Of a DNA stretch of 64,000 nucleotides, positions 1-10,949 are shown piece by piece. Position numbers and translations under genes: made by a program. The notes under the pieces were generated by a model that did not search any database, had not been told where the DNA came from, and was given only the letters and a program-made list of their open reading frames with translations. Source of the DNA: Medicago truncatula (Eukaryota > Streptophyta > Magnoliopsida > Fabales > Fabaceae); assembly GCF_003473485.1 (NCBI RefSeq), contig NC_053046.1, positions 39,951,832 through 40,015,831 of the forward strand, given 5' to 3'. How positions within the stretch are numbered: position 1 is the first letter of the stretch; every line of letters starts with the position of its first letter.

Positions 1-254
1 ATTTCAAATTGTACCGGAAAGCTATGAATTTCAAATCTCTTTTTTATTATAATTCTTTAAAATTTTGCACGTTGCTCCCATGTTTTACAAAATTTTAGAT
101 CAAGTCCTATAAATTTCTAAAATATTACAAATTGACCCTCAAGATTTTGACAGTTTAAAAACTGATCCCTATTTTTCAATTTTCAAGATTTGACTAGAAA
201 ATTTAATTTTCAAAAAGCATCTTCCTTTTTTCTTGGTTACACCCTAAAATTCCT

Positions 255-790
255 CTTCAGTTTAAGTAGGTCGTGTAAACTTAGTTTCAGTAGGTCATGT
301 AAACTGAGTTTAAGTGTACATACTTAAACTCAGTTTAAGTAGGTCATGTAAACCGAGTTTAAGTGTACATTTAAAAGTTCAACCTTGTTCAATGATTCTA
401 CGTAAATCTCAGTTTAAGTATTTACATGTAAACTTATTTTAAGTAGGTCATGTAAACTAAGTTTAAGTGTACATACTTAAACTCAGTTTAAGTAGATCAT
501 GTAAACTTAGTTTAAGTAGCTCATGTAAACTGAGTTTAAGTATACATACTTAAACTCAGTTTAAGTAGGTCATGTAAACTGAGTTTAAGTGCGCACCTAA
601 AAGTTCAACCTTGCTCAATGATTATACGTAATATCAGTTTAAGTATGTACATGTAAACTTAGTTTAAGTAGGTCATGTAAACTGAGTTTAAGTGTACATA
701 CTTAAACTCAGTTTAAGTAGGTTATGTAAACTAAGTTTAAGTAGATTATGTAAACTAAGTTTACATGAACCTACTTAAACTGAATTTAAG
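255..790. repeat. Palindromic AGTTTAAG minisatellite array
   Basis: Variants of a roughly 22 bp unit, GTTTAAGTAGGTCATGTAAACT, recur through this stretch in both orientations. Joined units create the palindrome CTTAAACTCAGTTTAAG at several places. A longer period is also visible: the phrase AAAAGTTCAACCTTG occurs near 371 and again near 598, giving a higher-order repeat of about 227 bp. No coding potential is seen. It lies about 1 kb upstream of the first dihydropyrimidinase gene. Confidence 0.85.
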
Positions 791-1724
791 TTAACCTCAA
801 CGATGTAAAACTGAAACTGTCGTACAATGCAGTTGAACAAGAAGAAGAAAATTGAAACCAACGTTATTGAAAAAGAATAAAAAATTCACTTATTTATATG
901 CAATCGAGTATGAATGAAAGATGTTTTGATTCACGCTTTAATCTTCCATAGAGATTAATTGAACATCAGGATTGTTTGATCGTTGGTGGGTAAAAGAGAG
1001 TGAAATTTTAAAGTGACAGACAATGAATGAAATAAGATTTTAAGAAAATTTATATAAAAGGACAATTTTGGTATTATAAAAAACTTTTTTAAAAAATTGG
1101 GTGTAACCAAAAATATATAGGGTGTGAATAGAAAAACTCATAATTTCAATTCTCTAAAATTTCCAAAAATAAAATAAACTTAATTTAAAAAATGATATGG
1201 TCATACTCTTCCTTTCAATTTTCAAATTTATAGTCATTTGACCATGTTTGCATATATGAATTTTGAAGTTTGAAAATTCATAGGTAAACATATCAAAATA
1301 AATGGAAAAAAAAAGAAGTAGAAATGAATCATTATTTAAAATTAAATTAAGGGACACATGTAGTTTTACCTTAGTACTCCCCATGTGCTTAATTATAAAA
1401 TCATTAAAATAAAATGTTTGTTTATCAATATGAGATCATTTACAAATTTTTAGATGCATTAACACAGTTTTTTGACAAATTTATTACTCAAATTTTTTGT
1501 TTAATACCCATGATTTTTTGTAAAATAATCATGTATTAAGGAATGGAGGAACTATTAACAAAACATAGTGATGATACAGTAATCAAACATTTAATAGGTT
1601 AATAAGTGTTTGGAAGGACATGTCTTTTTTTAGAATATAACAGTTCTCAACCACACTGATAGCGTGGAATCACAATTTATAGAAACAACTCCTGTAGTTC
1701 AGTAGTTGTGTCTGTACTGTAGTG
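791..1724. other. AT-rich upstream region of PYD2 copy A
   Basis: No gene is seen here. The sequence is AT-rich with short homopolymer runs. The last 150 bases before the ATG at 1725 must contain the promoter and leader of the gene that follows, but I cannot pick a convincing TATA box. Confidence 0.4.
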
Positions 1725-4700
1725 ATGATGATGAGCTTCAGTTTTCAACTTCTTCTTCCTATATTCTTCTTTCTTATCACAACTTCACTTTCACAACATG
1801 CTAACAACCAGGTCAGTAACATCACATGCATCACTCACTCCCTCTCTCTTGTGTTGACTTTTACGACTTTTATTTTTATCACCACTTTTTTCATTTCTTA
1901 ACTGATTATTTGAACTGTGGAATTTAGTTTTGTGAAGCTGGAATTGAATCCGGAGAGTCCACATGTGGAACTTCATCATCAACAAACAAGTTGTTGATTA
2001 AAGGTGGTACTGTTGTCAATGCTCATCACCAACATGTTGCTGATGTTTATGTTGAAGATGGAATCATTGTTGCCGTCCAACCAAATATCATGGTACTTTG
2101 CTTTTAATATTCTATTTTTATCTTATTTCTATGAGTGGATTCTCATTCTATATACTAAACTAATGAGAAAAAAATATGAAATCCAATTTAAGTATTGTTT
2201 GATTCAATTATTTGAGTTTATCTATTTACGGAAACAACTTAAAACATGTTCACAGGCTGTTTTCACCTAATAACTCTAGGATATTTCATGAATACAACTT
2301 ATGGCTTATAGAAGTATTTTATATATAAGCATTTATATAATAAGCACTTCTGCTATAAGCACATAGTTAAGTTGTGATATAATACTTTAGAAAAAAGTCC
2401 ACAAGTAATCCCTGACCTGAGAGTTACTAAATTAGGGGACATATTTATCCAATCGTCTGAGATTGTTTTAAAATTGTTTTTGGGGCTAATTAGAGTGTTC
2501 TCCTATCAAGGTCTCAAATTCGAATCCCCCAGGTGCCAACAATTCATGTGTTGGTCCAGTTCTGAGATTAGTCAGTCCTTGGATCGGATTTTGAGTTTCC
2601 AAAAAAAAAGGGACTAATGTGTTCCAAATTGGTAATTTTGATGAGAGAGCCTAAATTAGATGCCACATTTTCTTTTGGAAACTAAAAGAACTAAAACCAG
2701 TCTTCACTAATTTTTTATTTTCATCCATTATCTTCTTGCCTATTTTTTCCCTTTTTATCTTTGAGTTATGCTTCAAATATTTTTTATGCTGATTTCCTTT
2801 TTGTTTGTTCAATGGTTTTCTTTGTAACAGTGAACCACATTAAGTTTTGTTACTTTCTTTTTTCTAATGTTTGTATTGTTTGGTTTGTTTCTTCTGTAAT
2901 TTCTATTGTCAGGTTGGAGATGATGTGTATGTGATAGATGCCACCGGCAAGTTTGTCATGCCAGGTTAAGCCTTAAAGATTTTTAATCTAACTCCTATAT
3001 ACACTAATTCAATATTACTATCATTATTATCATCTTTTATGTGACAAACTTTTGAATATTTGTTTTGTTTGAACCGATAATAGGAGGCATTGATCCTCAT
3101 GCACACCTAGGGATGGATGCGTTGGGTACTACATCAGTAGACGACTTCTTCAGTGGTCAGTCTGCAGCATTAGCTGGTGGAACAACGATGCACATTGACT
3201 TCGTTATGCCAATTAATGGGAATTTAACTGCTGGTTTTGAAGCCTATGAAAAGAAGGCAAAGAATTCTTGCATGGATTATGGCTTCCATGTGGCAGTTAC
3301 CAAATGGGATGAATCTGTTTCAACAGATATGGAGATCATGGTTAAGGAGAAAGGTCAAAATTAATTTTTGTACTTTATGATTATGCGGTAAATATACCCT
3401 TTCCATGATTTTTGATGAATTGATTTTAGGTAGTTCAATATTGGGTGTACGAATCATAGTTTACTGATAAGTGGCAGGTTGCACGAGGGGTGACTTGTAA
3501 ACTGCACTGTAGTATTTAAACACATGTTGTACTTTTTAAACCGTAAGCTTAATTAACAGAAAGGTACTTCATTTGTAAACGTAGGTAAAATTGACCAAAC
3601 TCAAATATTGTGTGTTCTATGTTTGCGACATCATTTTTTTGCATCTGTTTACTTTCAAACTAGGGTTGTTGTCCTGGCAATAAGTAATAACCCTTTAGAT
3701 GAGTTTGGAGGGATTGATTTCAGGTAGTTCATCTATGTTTCTTAATCTCAGGTATCAACTCTTTCAAGTTTTTCATGGCATATAAAGAATTTATTATGGT
3801 CAACGATGAGCTTCTGTTGCAAGGATTTAAGAAGTGCAAGTCTCTTGGTGCCTTAGCGATGGTCCATGCAGAAAATGGAGATGCTGTGTATGCAGGGCAA
3901 CAGAAAATGATAGAACTTGGAATAACAGGTCCTGAAGGGCATCCTCTTTCAAGGCCTCCAATGGTAATACTCTGCTTTTGTTTTGATGAACAACATTTAG
4001 TTGGCATGGGATCTTAGATTGGTTATTACTTATTTTGTTTTCTTGTATTCTTTGATTACTGTGACTTGGATACCTATGTAGTTGGAAGGAGAGGCAACTT
4101 CTCGTGCTATTCGCTTAGCAGATTTTGTGAACACTCCTTTATATGTGGTTCATGTAATGAGCATCGATGCAATGGAAGAAATTGCGAAGGCTCGGAAATC
4201 AGGTTCTTCACTTTAATCCTTTCAAGTCCTGTTCTCACTTTTTTTTGTAAATGCGTTGCATAGTCATATTGCATTCATTAAGAGAAAGTAGACAATTTCA
4301 CATGTTATTCAAACTTCAGGACAAAGGGTAATTGGAGAACCTATTGTCTCTGGGTTAGCCCTTGATGACTCTTGGCTTTGGCATCCTGATTTTACGACTG
4401 CAGCAAAGCAAGTTCACTACTTCTTTCCTTTTCTATTGGTAGTTGTTATTTCTTGTCTTAAGTTTTAATAATGTAATTTGTGTCGGTTCTCATGTTTCAG
4501 GTATCTCATGAGCCCTCCTATTAGGAGTAAAGGACATGATAAGGCCCTTCAATCTGCCCTTGCAACAGGAGTTTTGCAGGTTTCACATCTAATTTCAAAA
4601 ATTCTGAGTTTAAATATCATATGTATACATTTATCAAAGTGATCACCTAATGTTGTTTTGCATCTAAAACTTTCATCTATGATTGAATTTGCTTCATACA

Positions 4701-5173
4701 TTGCATCGAAGGACTGAATATTTAGTGCCACGGTTGTTAAACCTTCCAAGTCTGTTGTTGCCATGAATTGTTTGATAAATTTTGAGCTCAACTTCATTCT
4801 CTTTACTAAGATTACTAGGATTATTCATTTGACAAAATGATTCTTTTTACAACTTTGCAGCTGGTAGGAACTGATCATTGTGCCTGGAATTCCACCCAGA
4901 AAGCTCGTGGAGTTGATGACTTCCGCCAAATTATAAATGGTGTCAACGGTAACCACTCAATGGTTTTGGATATGTGTGGTCTAAATGCATTATGTTTAAT
5001 TTCGAAGTGTTAAATTATTAATATGAATTGCAACTCAAAATTTGTAGGTATTGAAGAAAGGATGCACGTGGTCTGGGACATAATGGTGGTATAATAATAA
5101 ACTTCTACCTTGCCCTCACTTTCTTGTTAGATTGTTGAAAGGGGAGATGATAACATTTTAACTAGATTTTATT

Positions 5174-5209
<36 letters not shown>

Positions 5210-6141
5210 GAATCTGGTCAAATATCGGTCACGGACTATGTCAGAGTGACAAGCACTGAATGGTATGTTCTTTGATATTCAAAGAAAAGATTGACATCCA
5301 TTTCTTAGGGCAATAAAGAGAATTCAGGCAATTTTATTATTCTTATTGTTTGGTAAATTTGCAAAAAATATTAATGATGTTTTTACTTGTACAATCATTT
5401 TAGTGCTAGAATCTTCAATATATATCCAAGGAAGGGAGCTATACTTCCGGGGTCCGACGCAGATATTATCATCCTGAATCCTAACTCAAGTTTTGAGATA
5501 ACTGCAAAATCTCACCACTCCAGATTGGACACAAATGTGTACGAGGGATGGAAAGGAAAGGTGCCAGTTTTACTTTATTCTAGTTTTGTTCGTGTGGGGA
5601 TTGAATTTCATTTTCTATAAAACACTAGACACGACATTGATATTCCGACACCGATGATAATTTAAGAAAATGATAGTAATTGGCAATTGCATGTAATCAC
5701 ATGTGTTGGTTAGACACATTGAAATGTCGGTCGGTGGTACATAGCTACCCCTCTCTTTTTGGTCTTGAATCTCTCAATCTCGCCAATTGTTACTTACTTG
5801 GTTTGTTCATTCGATGTTCTTTTACGTTGTTGGTGTCCTATGTCGAGGTTAAACATATGCTTCTTTGCACATTGTTCAATAATTGAAGCCTTGTCATGTA
5901 ATATTATCAAAATTCAACGTCTTTATATACTTTTTATAATTATTTTCAGGGGAAAATTGAAGTGACTATAGCAGGAGGAAGAGTTGTTTGGGAAAATAAT
6001 GAACTGAAAGTTGTTCCTGGTAATGGGAGATACATACAGATGCCTCCTTTTAGTTATCTGTTTGATGGATTGGACAAAAAGGATGCTGTTTATCTAAATT
6101 CCCTTAAAGCCCCAGTAAAAAGAGCCAAATCTACCACTTAA
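1725..6141 (+). CDS. PYD2: Dihydropyrimidinase, PYD2-like, copy A
   Basis: Second enzyme of reductive pyrimidine breakdown; family members open dihydrouracil or dihydrothymine to the N-carbamoyl acid. Exons: 1725-1811, 1928-2092, 2913-2964, 3084-3353, 3752-3963, 4082-4202, 4320-4407, 4501-4579, 4861-4948, 5048-5088, 5210-5262, 5404-5560, 5950-6141. They join in frame to 534 residues, the usual plant length. Residues 1-27 form a hydrophobic signal peptide, matching the secretory location reported for plant PYD2. Metal site: H107 and H109 (PHAHL), K203 (MAYK, the lysine carboxylated in this family), H230 (VHAEN), H286 (VVHVMS), D363 (GTDH). All are intact. The donor at 4408 is GC, not GT. The loop after H109 (GMDALGT) and the segment after D363 (CAWN, IING) differ from copy B and from the family as I know it, so substrate choice may have shifted. 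Three ATGs occur in a row; I took the first. Confidence 0.93.
2180..2390. mobile_element. MITE-like fragment in PYD2-A intron 2
   Basis: The stretch has the wording of the dispersed AACTTAT / ATAAGCACTT family seen elsewhere in the window (for example 44940-45175): it contains TTGTTTGATTCAATTATTTGAG, split by me as a start near 2197, then GCTGTTTTCA and repeated ATAAGCA blocks. It is degenerate. It lies in the intron that copy B lacks. Confidence 0.5.
2484..2612 (+). repeat. SINE-like repeat in PYD2-A intron 2
   Basis: It contains a Pol III B-box-like stretch, AAATTCGAATCCCCC, near 2517 and ends close to an A-run (AAAAAAAAAG). The organisation resembles a degenerate tRNA-derived SINE. No target-site duplication could be fixed by eye. 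Confidence 0.35.
5180..5208. repeat. (CT)n microsatellite at an acceptor site
   Basis: An uninterrupted CT dinucleotide run directly precedes the CAG acceptor of exon 11 of PYD2-A and acts as its polypyrimidine tract. Copy B has an ordinary acceptor at the matching place (30921-30925). Confidence 0.9.
5620..5740. repeat. GACAC-rich dispersed repeat in PYD2-A intron 12
   Basis: The stretch has the wording shared by the dispersed family at 8105, 16634, 26585, 38715 and 48470: GACACGACATTGATATTCCGACACC, read here in two pieces, followed by an A/T bridge and TGTAATCACATGTGTTGG. The same intron segment is kept in the displaced 3' fragment at 23.28-23.42 kb. Confidence 0.6.
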
Positions 6142-7735
6142 AAAAAAATTATGGTATTGTTTTTTACTATATTGTTAACATAGTTTTTGGCATTCAAACA
6201 AAGAAAAAACATGTATCTATGTACTAGAAAACTTCGATTGTACATAGAATAATTATGTTGTGTTACTTTGCTTAGATTTGTGTTGAAAGCAATGGGAGAA
6301 AAAGGGAACATAACATGAATAAGATACTGTATAAGTACTATATAGCACACTCATGTTGGTTAGACTATGTGTATATGTTATGGTTACTGGAGTTGTAACT
6401 TGTGGCAGTATTCCTGTAGAGTCATCTTACCAAAGAGGGCCTAGATGTGCATATATCTCCATGTGGTTCTAGATACTCTGAGAAATACGTAGCAGACTTC
6501 AAAAATAGATATTATTTGAGTTGACATATGTGATTTTATCTACCGGTATAAGCACTTGTGACGATGTTTTTGGATGCGACGTGATGACTAAATAAAATAG
6601 CTTCAGATCTCAACAACTAAAATAGTTAACAAACAACATACTATTATCTTCTAAGCATGAACTCGTTCAAACCATTGCTACTGACATGCACAAAAATGGT
6701 AGTATAACATAATGTAACTAAATCAAAATTAAGTGCTAATATATATAATAAAAAAATAATAAAAACTTCTATATCAAAAAAATGACAGAAATCGGTTAGA
6801 GTAATAGTTTGAAGATTAAATTGACAGAAATGGATCATCTTCATATCTCTCTCTCCCTCATATTTTCTCAATTTTCACATCTCAACCTTTCTCCCTTTTT
6901 TTCAAATTTCAATATTTTTTTTAAAGACAAATTTCAATATTATCCCCTTTTTTTTTATTCTCAATGGTCTAGATCTCTTATTTCCTGAGTTTTATTTTTC
7001 ATTTGAGAGGATCTTGATCCCTAAATTGTCTATTTTTCTTTTAAGAATTGACTAAACAACCTATACAAGACTAGTATTATATTTGATTTCTTTTTTTAGG
7101 GGTATTATGTTTGTTTTTTTTTTTTGAAGGATATTTGATTTCTTAATAAGCGTGACATTTTCCAAAACATAATGCAAATGCGTGTGTATAAAAAAAAGAG
7201 AATACGATAATTTTAGAAAAAAAATATAAAAAATACTTACTGATGTTAATTTGATTAAAACAAAGAAAAAAATATTATTAAATTAACAACCGTAAAGTTC
7301 ACAAGTCCTAGCTCGATGGCATAAATACTGAAATTGATATGCCGAATGTTATTAGTGGGTTGGAACCCCAACTCGTCCACTTATGTGAGTTTTCAAAAAC
7401 TATTGATGTTCACGTGACATCTGAATCATTAAATATACACGTGACATTTGAATAATTAAATTTGATATTCATGTACGTATTGTATTGACCTCAAACGAGA
7501 CTTACTCTCACAAAATGGACTAAAGTTGAGGTCTCAAAAATATAATTATTAAAGTTGAGGGCCAAATTCACAACTTTGTAAAAGTAGAGAGGACAAAAGT
7601 GTGTTTTTAAACTTAAAAAAGAAAGAAAATAAAACATGGTGAGTGACATACAACTTTTGTGATGTCAACAAGACAACAATCTTGTACTTACCGATGAACT
7701 GAAACTAAATTGACAAACAAAAACACAATTTCTCA
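6142..7735. other. Intergenic; PYD2-A 3' UTR then AT-rich DNA
   Basis: The first 200 bases are the 3' UTR of PYD2-A; their wording reappears at 16.92-17.13 kb after a displaced exon 13 fragment. The rest is AT-rich with long T runs. A tRNA-like block occurs near 7300. No gene is seen. Confidence 0.5.
7295..7400 (+). repeat. SINE-like tRNA-derived repeat
   Basis: AGTCCTAGCTCGATGGCATAA resembles a Pol III A-box region, and GGTTGGAACCCCAACTC about 45 bases later resembles a B-box. It is degenerate and non-coding. Confidence 0.4.
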
Positions 7736-7744
7736 CTCTTCCAT

Positions 7745-8605
7745 TCCATTTTTCACTTTCTCTTTTAAGTCTGAAACAGTAATCCCCACTTCGCTCTGCT
7801 GCTGAAAAAGGTATCACACCCACAAATTTCATTTTTTTTTTTTATTTGTCTTTAAGGTTTATTTGCCATTTTTGTTTCCTTATGTTTTCCTACCTCTGAT
7901 TAGGGTTTATAGTTTTTCCCCCATTTTCCAATTTTCTAATTTTATACTTGCAATGCTCTAGAATTTGATACTGAGCTTTCTTTGTTTCAAGGGTTTGTTT
8001 AAACTGTGTTTTCAAGCCTTAATGGATGTGGTAGAGCACTAAGTTAGATTCTGTGCGGATATGATTTTGTAAGTTAGTTAGATTTTGTTGGGAGACTTAA
8101 GGCCTATGAAGTACTACACAGACACTAACACATTGACACCAGTAACAATTTGTGAAAATAACAAAATTGAATGCAATCACATGCGTGTCAGACACCACCG
8201 GCACACCTTTGATCACGGTGCTACGGTGGTTAAGTTTGCCTAGGTTTATCTTGCCAAGTTATGTAGCTGTGGCTTTATTGTTAATTATAGGTGTAGTTGC
8301 ATTGATGGTGTGATATTGCAATGATGCAAAGACTGCTACTTTCTCTTATTAGCTTGTTTTATTTCGGTGTGTACCAGTCCCTGGTGTTAGCTTTGTGTAA
8401 TGGGTCTGATGTATTTGTCTTGGGTTGGTGAGAACCTTTTCCATGTATTTTATTTACTTGTTGTAGTGTTGTTGCGTCTTTTAATTTTATAACCATATTC
8501 GATGAAATAAGCTTGTAAATCTCTATGTTTGCAACATAACTTATTATAGATCTTATTGACTTCTTTTGTGCAGTTTTGGTTTGGCACAACCCACAATTGG
8601 AACTC
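7745..8605 (+). promoter_or_regulatory. 5' leader and leader intron of the FAR1-related gene
   Basis: A pyrimidine-rich leader around 7750-7810 ends in GAAAAAG followed by GTATCA, a good donor at 7811. The matching acceptor is TTGTGCAG ending at 8573. Removing 7811-8573 joins the leader to the coding exon 32 bases before its ATG. The intron holds a GACACCACCGGCACACC stretch of the dispersed repeat family (about 8105-8215). Confidence 0.6.
8105..8220. repeat. GACAC-rich dispersed repeat
   Basis: Contains CACTAACACATTGACACC, an A/T bridge, GAATGCAATCACATGCGTG and CAGACACCACCGGCACACC. This matches the order of blocks in the copies at 5620 and 16634. Confidence 0.6.
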
Positions 8606-10672
8606 ATGGATAGTTCAGAGAATCTAGTAGATTGTGGGAGTATTCATGATGAAGGTATGGAAGTTGATAACTCTGATGATGATGAAGCATGTTGGAAGCC
8701 TGCAACGGGGATGCGTTTTTCTTGCATTGATGATGTCAAAACACTTTATAGAGAGTATGCTTTGAAAAAGGGTTTTCGGTGGAAGACCAGAACATCGAAA
8801 AAAAGAGATGATGGAGAGACCTGCTATGCAATTCTTGTTTGCACAAGAGAGGGGTCTCAAGGGTCAGAAATTCCGTGTACGTTAAAGACACCCCCATCCA
8901 AGACAAAAAATTGTCCTGCCAAGATTTGTATTAAGTTGGAAAAGGATGGTTTGTGGTACATTTCAAAATTTGAATCTAGACATTCTCACAAGACTAGCCC
9001 TACAAAGAGAATGGACTTGCATGTAAAAAGAACAATCGAAATCAATGAGGATGCAGGAGTGAGGACCATTAAGACTTTCCGATCTATTGTCAACAATGCG
9101 GAAGGGCATGAAAATATACCATTTTGCGAAAAAGACATGATAAATTATGTTAACAACGAACAACATTTAATTGGAAAAGAAGGTGATGGCAAGGCCTTAA
9201 TGAGCTATTTTTCTAAAATGAGGGAACAAAATTCGAATTTCTTCTACGACATAGATTTGGATGACGATTTTCATGTAAGGAATGTGTTTTGGGCTGATGC
9301 AAGAAGTAGAGCTACTTATGAGTATTTTGGAGATGTTGTAACTTTCGACACAACATATTTGACCAATAAGTTTGACATGCCTTTTGCTACATTTGTAGGT
9401 GTGAATCACCATGGTCAATCAACATTACTTGGATGTGGGCTGCTCTCAGGAGAAGACACAGAGTCATTTGTGTGGCTTTTCAAATCATGGCTTCGTTGTA
9501 TGCTTGGAAAGGCCCCTGTGGGAATTGTGACCGATCAATGTAAGGCTGTGCAAAATGCCATTGAGTTAGTCTTCCCTACAACACGCCATAGGTGGTGTTT
9601 ATGGCATATAATGAAAAAAATTCCTGAAAAGCTCAACGAATACAGTGAATATAAAAGAATCAAGTCTGCGATGGAAGGAGCAGTTTATGATACACACACA
9701 ACAACTGGTTTTGAAGAGAAATGGTGTTCCTTCATAGACAAGTTTATGCTTCAACAGAATGATTGGTTGAGTGGGTTGTATGAAGAGCGTCATAGATGGG
9801 CACCAACCTTTGTAAGAAAATATTTTTGGGCAGGTATGTCAACTACGCAGAGAAGTGAGAGCATGCATGCTTTCTTTGATGGGTATATCAATTCAACAAC
9901 AAGTCTAAATCAATTTGTAAAGCAATATGATAATGCTCTTAGTAGTCGAGCAGAAAAAGAATTTGAAGCAGATTTTAATTCACTAGATACTACAATTCCG
10001 TGTGTGTCAAACTCGTCCATTGAAAAGCAATTGCAAGGTGAGTACACTCATGCCAAATTCAAAGAAGTTCAAGCTGAATTCATATCCAAAATGAATTGTG
10101 CTCCCTCGTTGAATGTTGTCGAGGGTTGCTTTGCTACTTATCATGTGTTGGAGGAGGTTGTAGTTGGAGGCAGACATAAAGAAAATGTCTTCAAAGTTGT
10201 GTTTAATCAGGAAAACCAGGATTTCAGCTGTGAATGCTCGTTGTTTGAGTTTAGAGGTATCCTGTGTTGTCATGTGTTATCTGTGTGTACACGAGAAAGG
10301 GTTAAAAATGTGCCAGAGAAGTATGTTTTAACACGATGGAAGAAAAATATTAAAAGGAAGCATTCATATATTAAGAGTAGTTATTGCGCGAGAGAATTGA
10401 AGCCAAAGATGGACAGGTTTGACAAATTGTGCAAGCATTTCTATGAGATTGCTGAAGTAGCCGCTGAATCTGAAGATGCAACTAAGGCACTCCATGAAAC
10501 ATTACATCAATTTAATTCTAATAAGGATGGTATAACTGACATTGTTAACAGAAGTTTCATTGATGACTCAAATCCAAACAACGGTATTGGAATTCACAGT
10601 CCAGTGCGGGTTAAATGTGAAGATCAAGGAAGTGAACCAAGCGAAGTAATGACAGACAGGCTACTACAGTAA
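8606..10672 (+). CDS. FAR1-related sequence (FRS) protein, MULE-derived
   Basis: A 688-residue intact single coding exon of the FHY3/FAR1 family, transcription regulators domesticated from Mutator-like transposases. N-terminal FAR1 DNA-binding region at about residues 35-125 (GMRFSCIDDVKTLYREYALK, then Cys/His residues). MULE transposase-like core at about 235-335, keeping the acidic residues in VTFDTTY (about 247) and GIVTDQC (about 310) and the CLWHI motif. SWIM zinc finger at about 541-560: CEC, spacer, then CCH. The start is the ATG at 8606, just after the leader acceptor. The reading frame is open upstream but has no earlier ATG in the exon. The end is ambiguous: TAA at 10670-10672 overlaps a strong donor (CAGTAAGT). 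Splicing to the acceptor at 10748 would replace the stop with SAILEW. No terminal inverted repeats were seen next to it, which favours a host gene over an active element. Confidence 0.9.
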   Translation: MDSSENLVDCGSIHDEGMEVDNSDDDEACWKPATGMRFSCIDDVKTLYREYALKKGFRWKTRTSKKRDDGETCYAILVCTREGSQGSEIPCTLKTPPSKTKNCPAKICIKLEKDGLWYISKFESRHSHKTSPTKRMDLHVKRTIEINEDAGVRTIKTFRSIVNNAEGHENIPFCEKDMINYVNNEQHLIGKEGDGKALMSYFSKMREQNSNFFYDIDLDDDFHVRNVFWADARSRATYEYFGDVVTFDTTYLTNKFDMPFATFVGVNHHGQSTLLGCGLLSGEDTESFVWLFKSWLRCMLGKAPVGIVTDQCKAVQNAIELVFPTTRHRWCLWHIMKKIPEKLNEYSEYKRIKSAMEGAVYDTHTTTGFEEKWCSFIDKFMLQQNDWLSGLYEERHRWAPTFVRKYFWAGMSTTQRSESMHAFFDGYINSTTSLNQFVKQYDNALSSRAEKEFEADFNSLDTTIPCVSNSSIEKQLQGEYTHAKFKEVQAEFISKMNCAPSLNVVEGCFATYHVLEEVVVGGRHKENVFKVVFNQENQDFSCECSLFEFRGILCCHVLSVCTRERVKNVPEKYVLTRWKKNIKRKHSYIKSSYCARELKPKMDRFDKLCKHFYEIAEVAAESEDATKALHETLHQFNSNKDGITDIVNRSFIDDSNPNNGIGIHSPVRVKCEDQGSEPSEVMTDRLLQ

Positions 10673-10930
10673 GTCTTTTTTCCTTCAGAAATTATGTATT
10701 CTCCATATGTATATTGAATCTTAGTTTTTTATTTGTCCAAATGTGTAGGAGTGCAATATTGGAATGGTGAGAAATCAGATCAAAAGAAACATCCATGTAG
10801 AATCATCTATTGAGGTTGTCAGTGGCGGTGGTTTGTTGGATTGAAGCACTGTCGTTCGTGTCCATTTTAAAATTATGTTAACTAATGTTTAAATTCATGA
10901 TTGAGTGTGTGGTTGTTTATTGGATTTATG
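10673..10930 (+). other. 3' region of the FAR1-related gene with optional last exon
   Basis: An acceptor TGTGTAG ends at 10748 and is followed by GAGTGCAATATTGGAATGGTGA. If the donor at 10669 is used, this supplies a six-residue end and TGA. Otherwise the stretch is ordinary 3' UTR. Confidence 0.5.
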
Positions 10931-10949
10931 TGTTGTGTTACAGATCTGA

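Noticed and set aside
255-790. A CRISPR-like array
   Set aside because: Units alternate in orientation, vary in sequence and have no unique spacers of constant length; this is eukaryotic DNA and the array is a minisatellite.
1725-6141. PYD2-A as a pseudogene
   Set aside because: All 13 exons join in frame, every splice site is usable (one GC donor shared with copy B), and all metal ligands are present, so decay is not supported despite its altered loops.
8624-10273. Several minus-strand open frames of 60-90 codons across the FAR1-related exon
   Set aside because: They lie antisense to a 688-residue conserved frame, have no domains, and are expected shadows of its codon bias.
8606-10672. An active Mutator-like transposon
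   Set aside because: No terminal inverted repeats or target duplications were seen nearby, and the gene has a leader intron and FAR1/SWIM layout typical of domesticated FRS genes.
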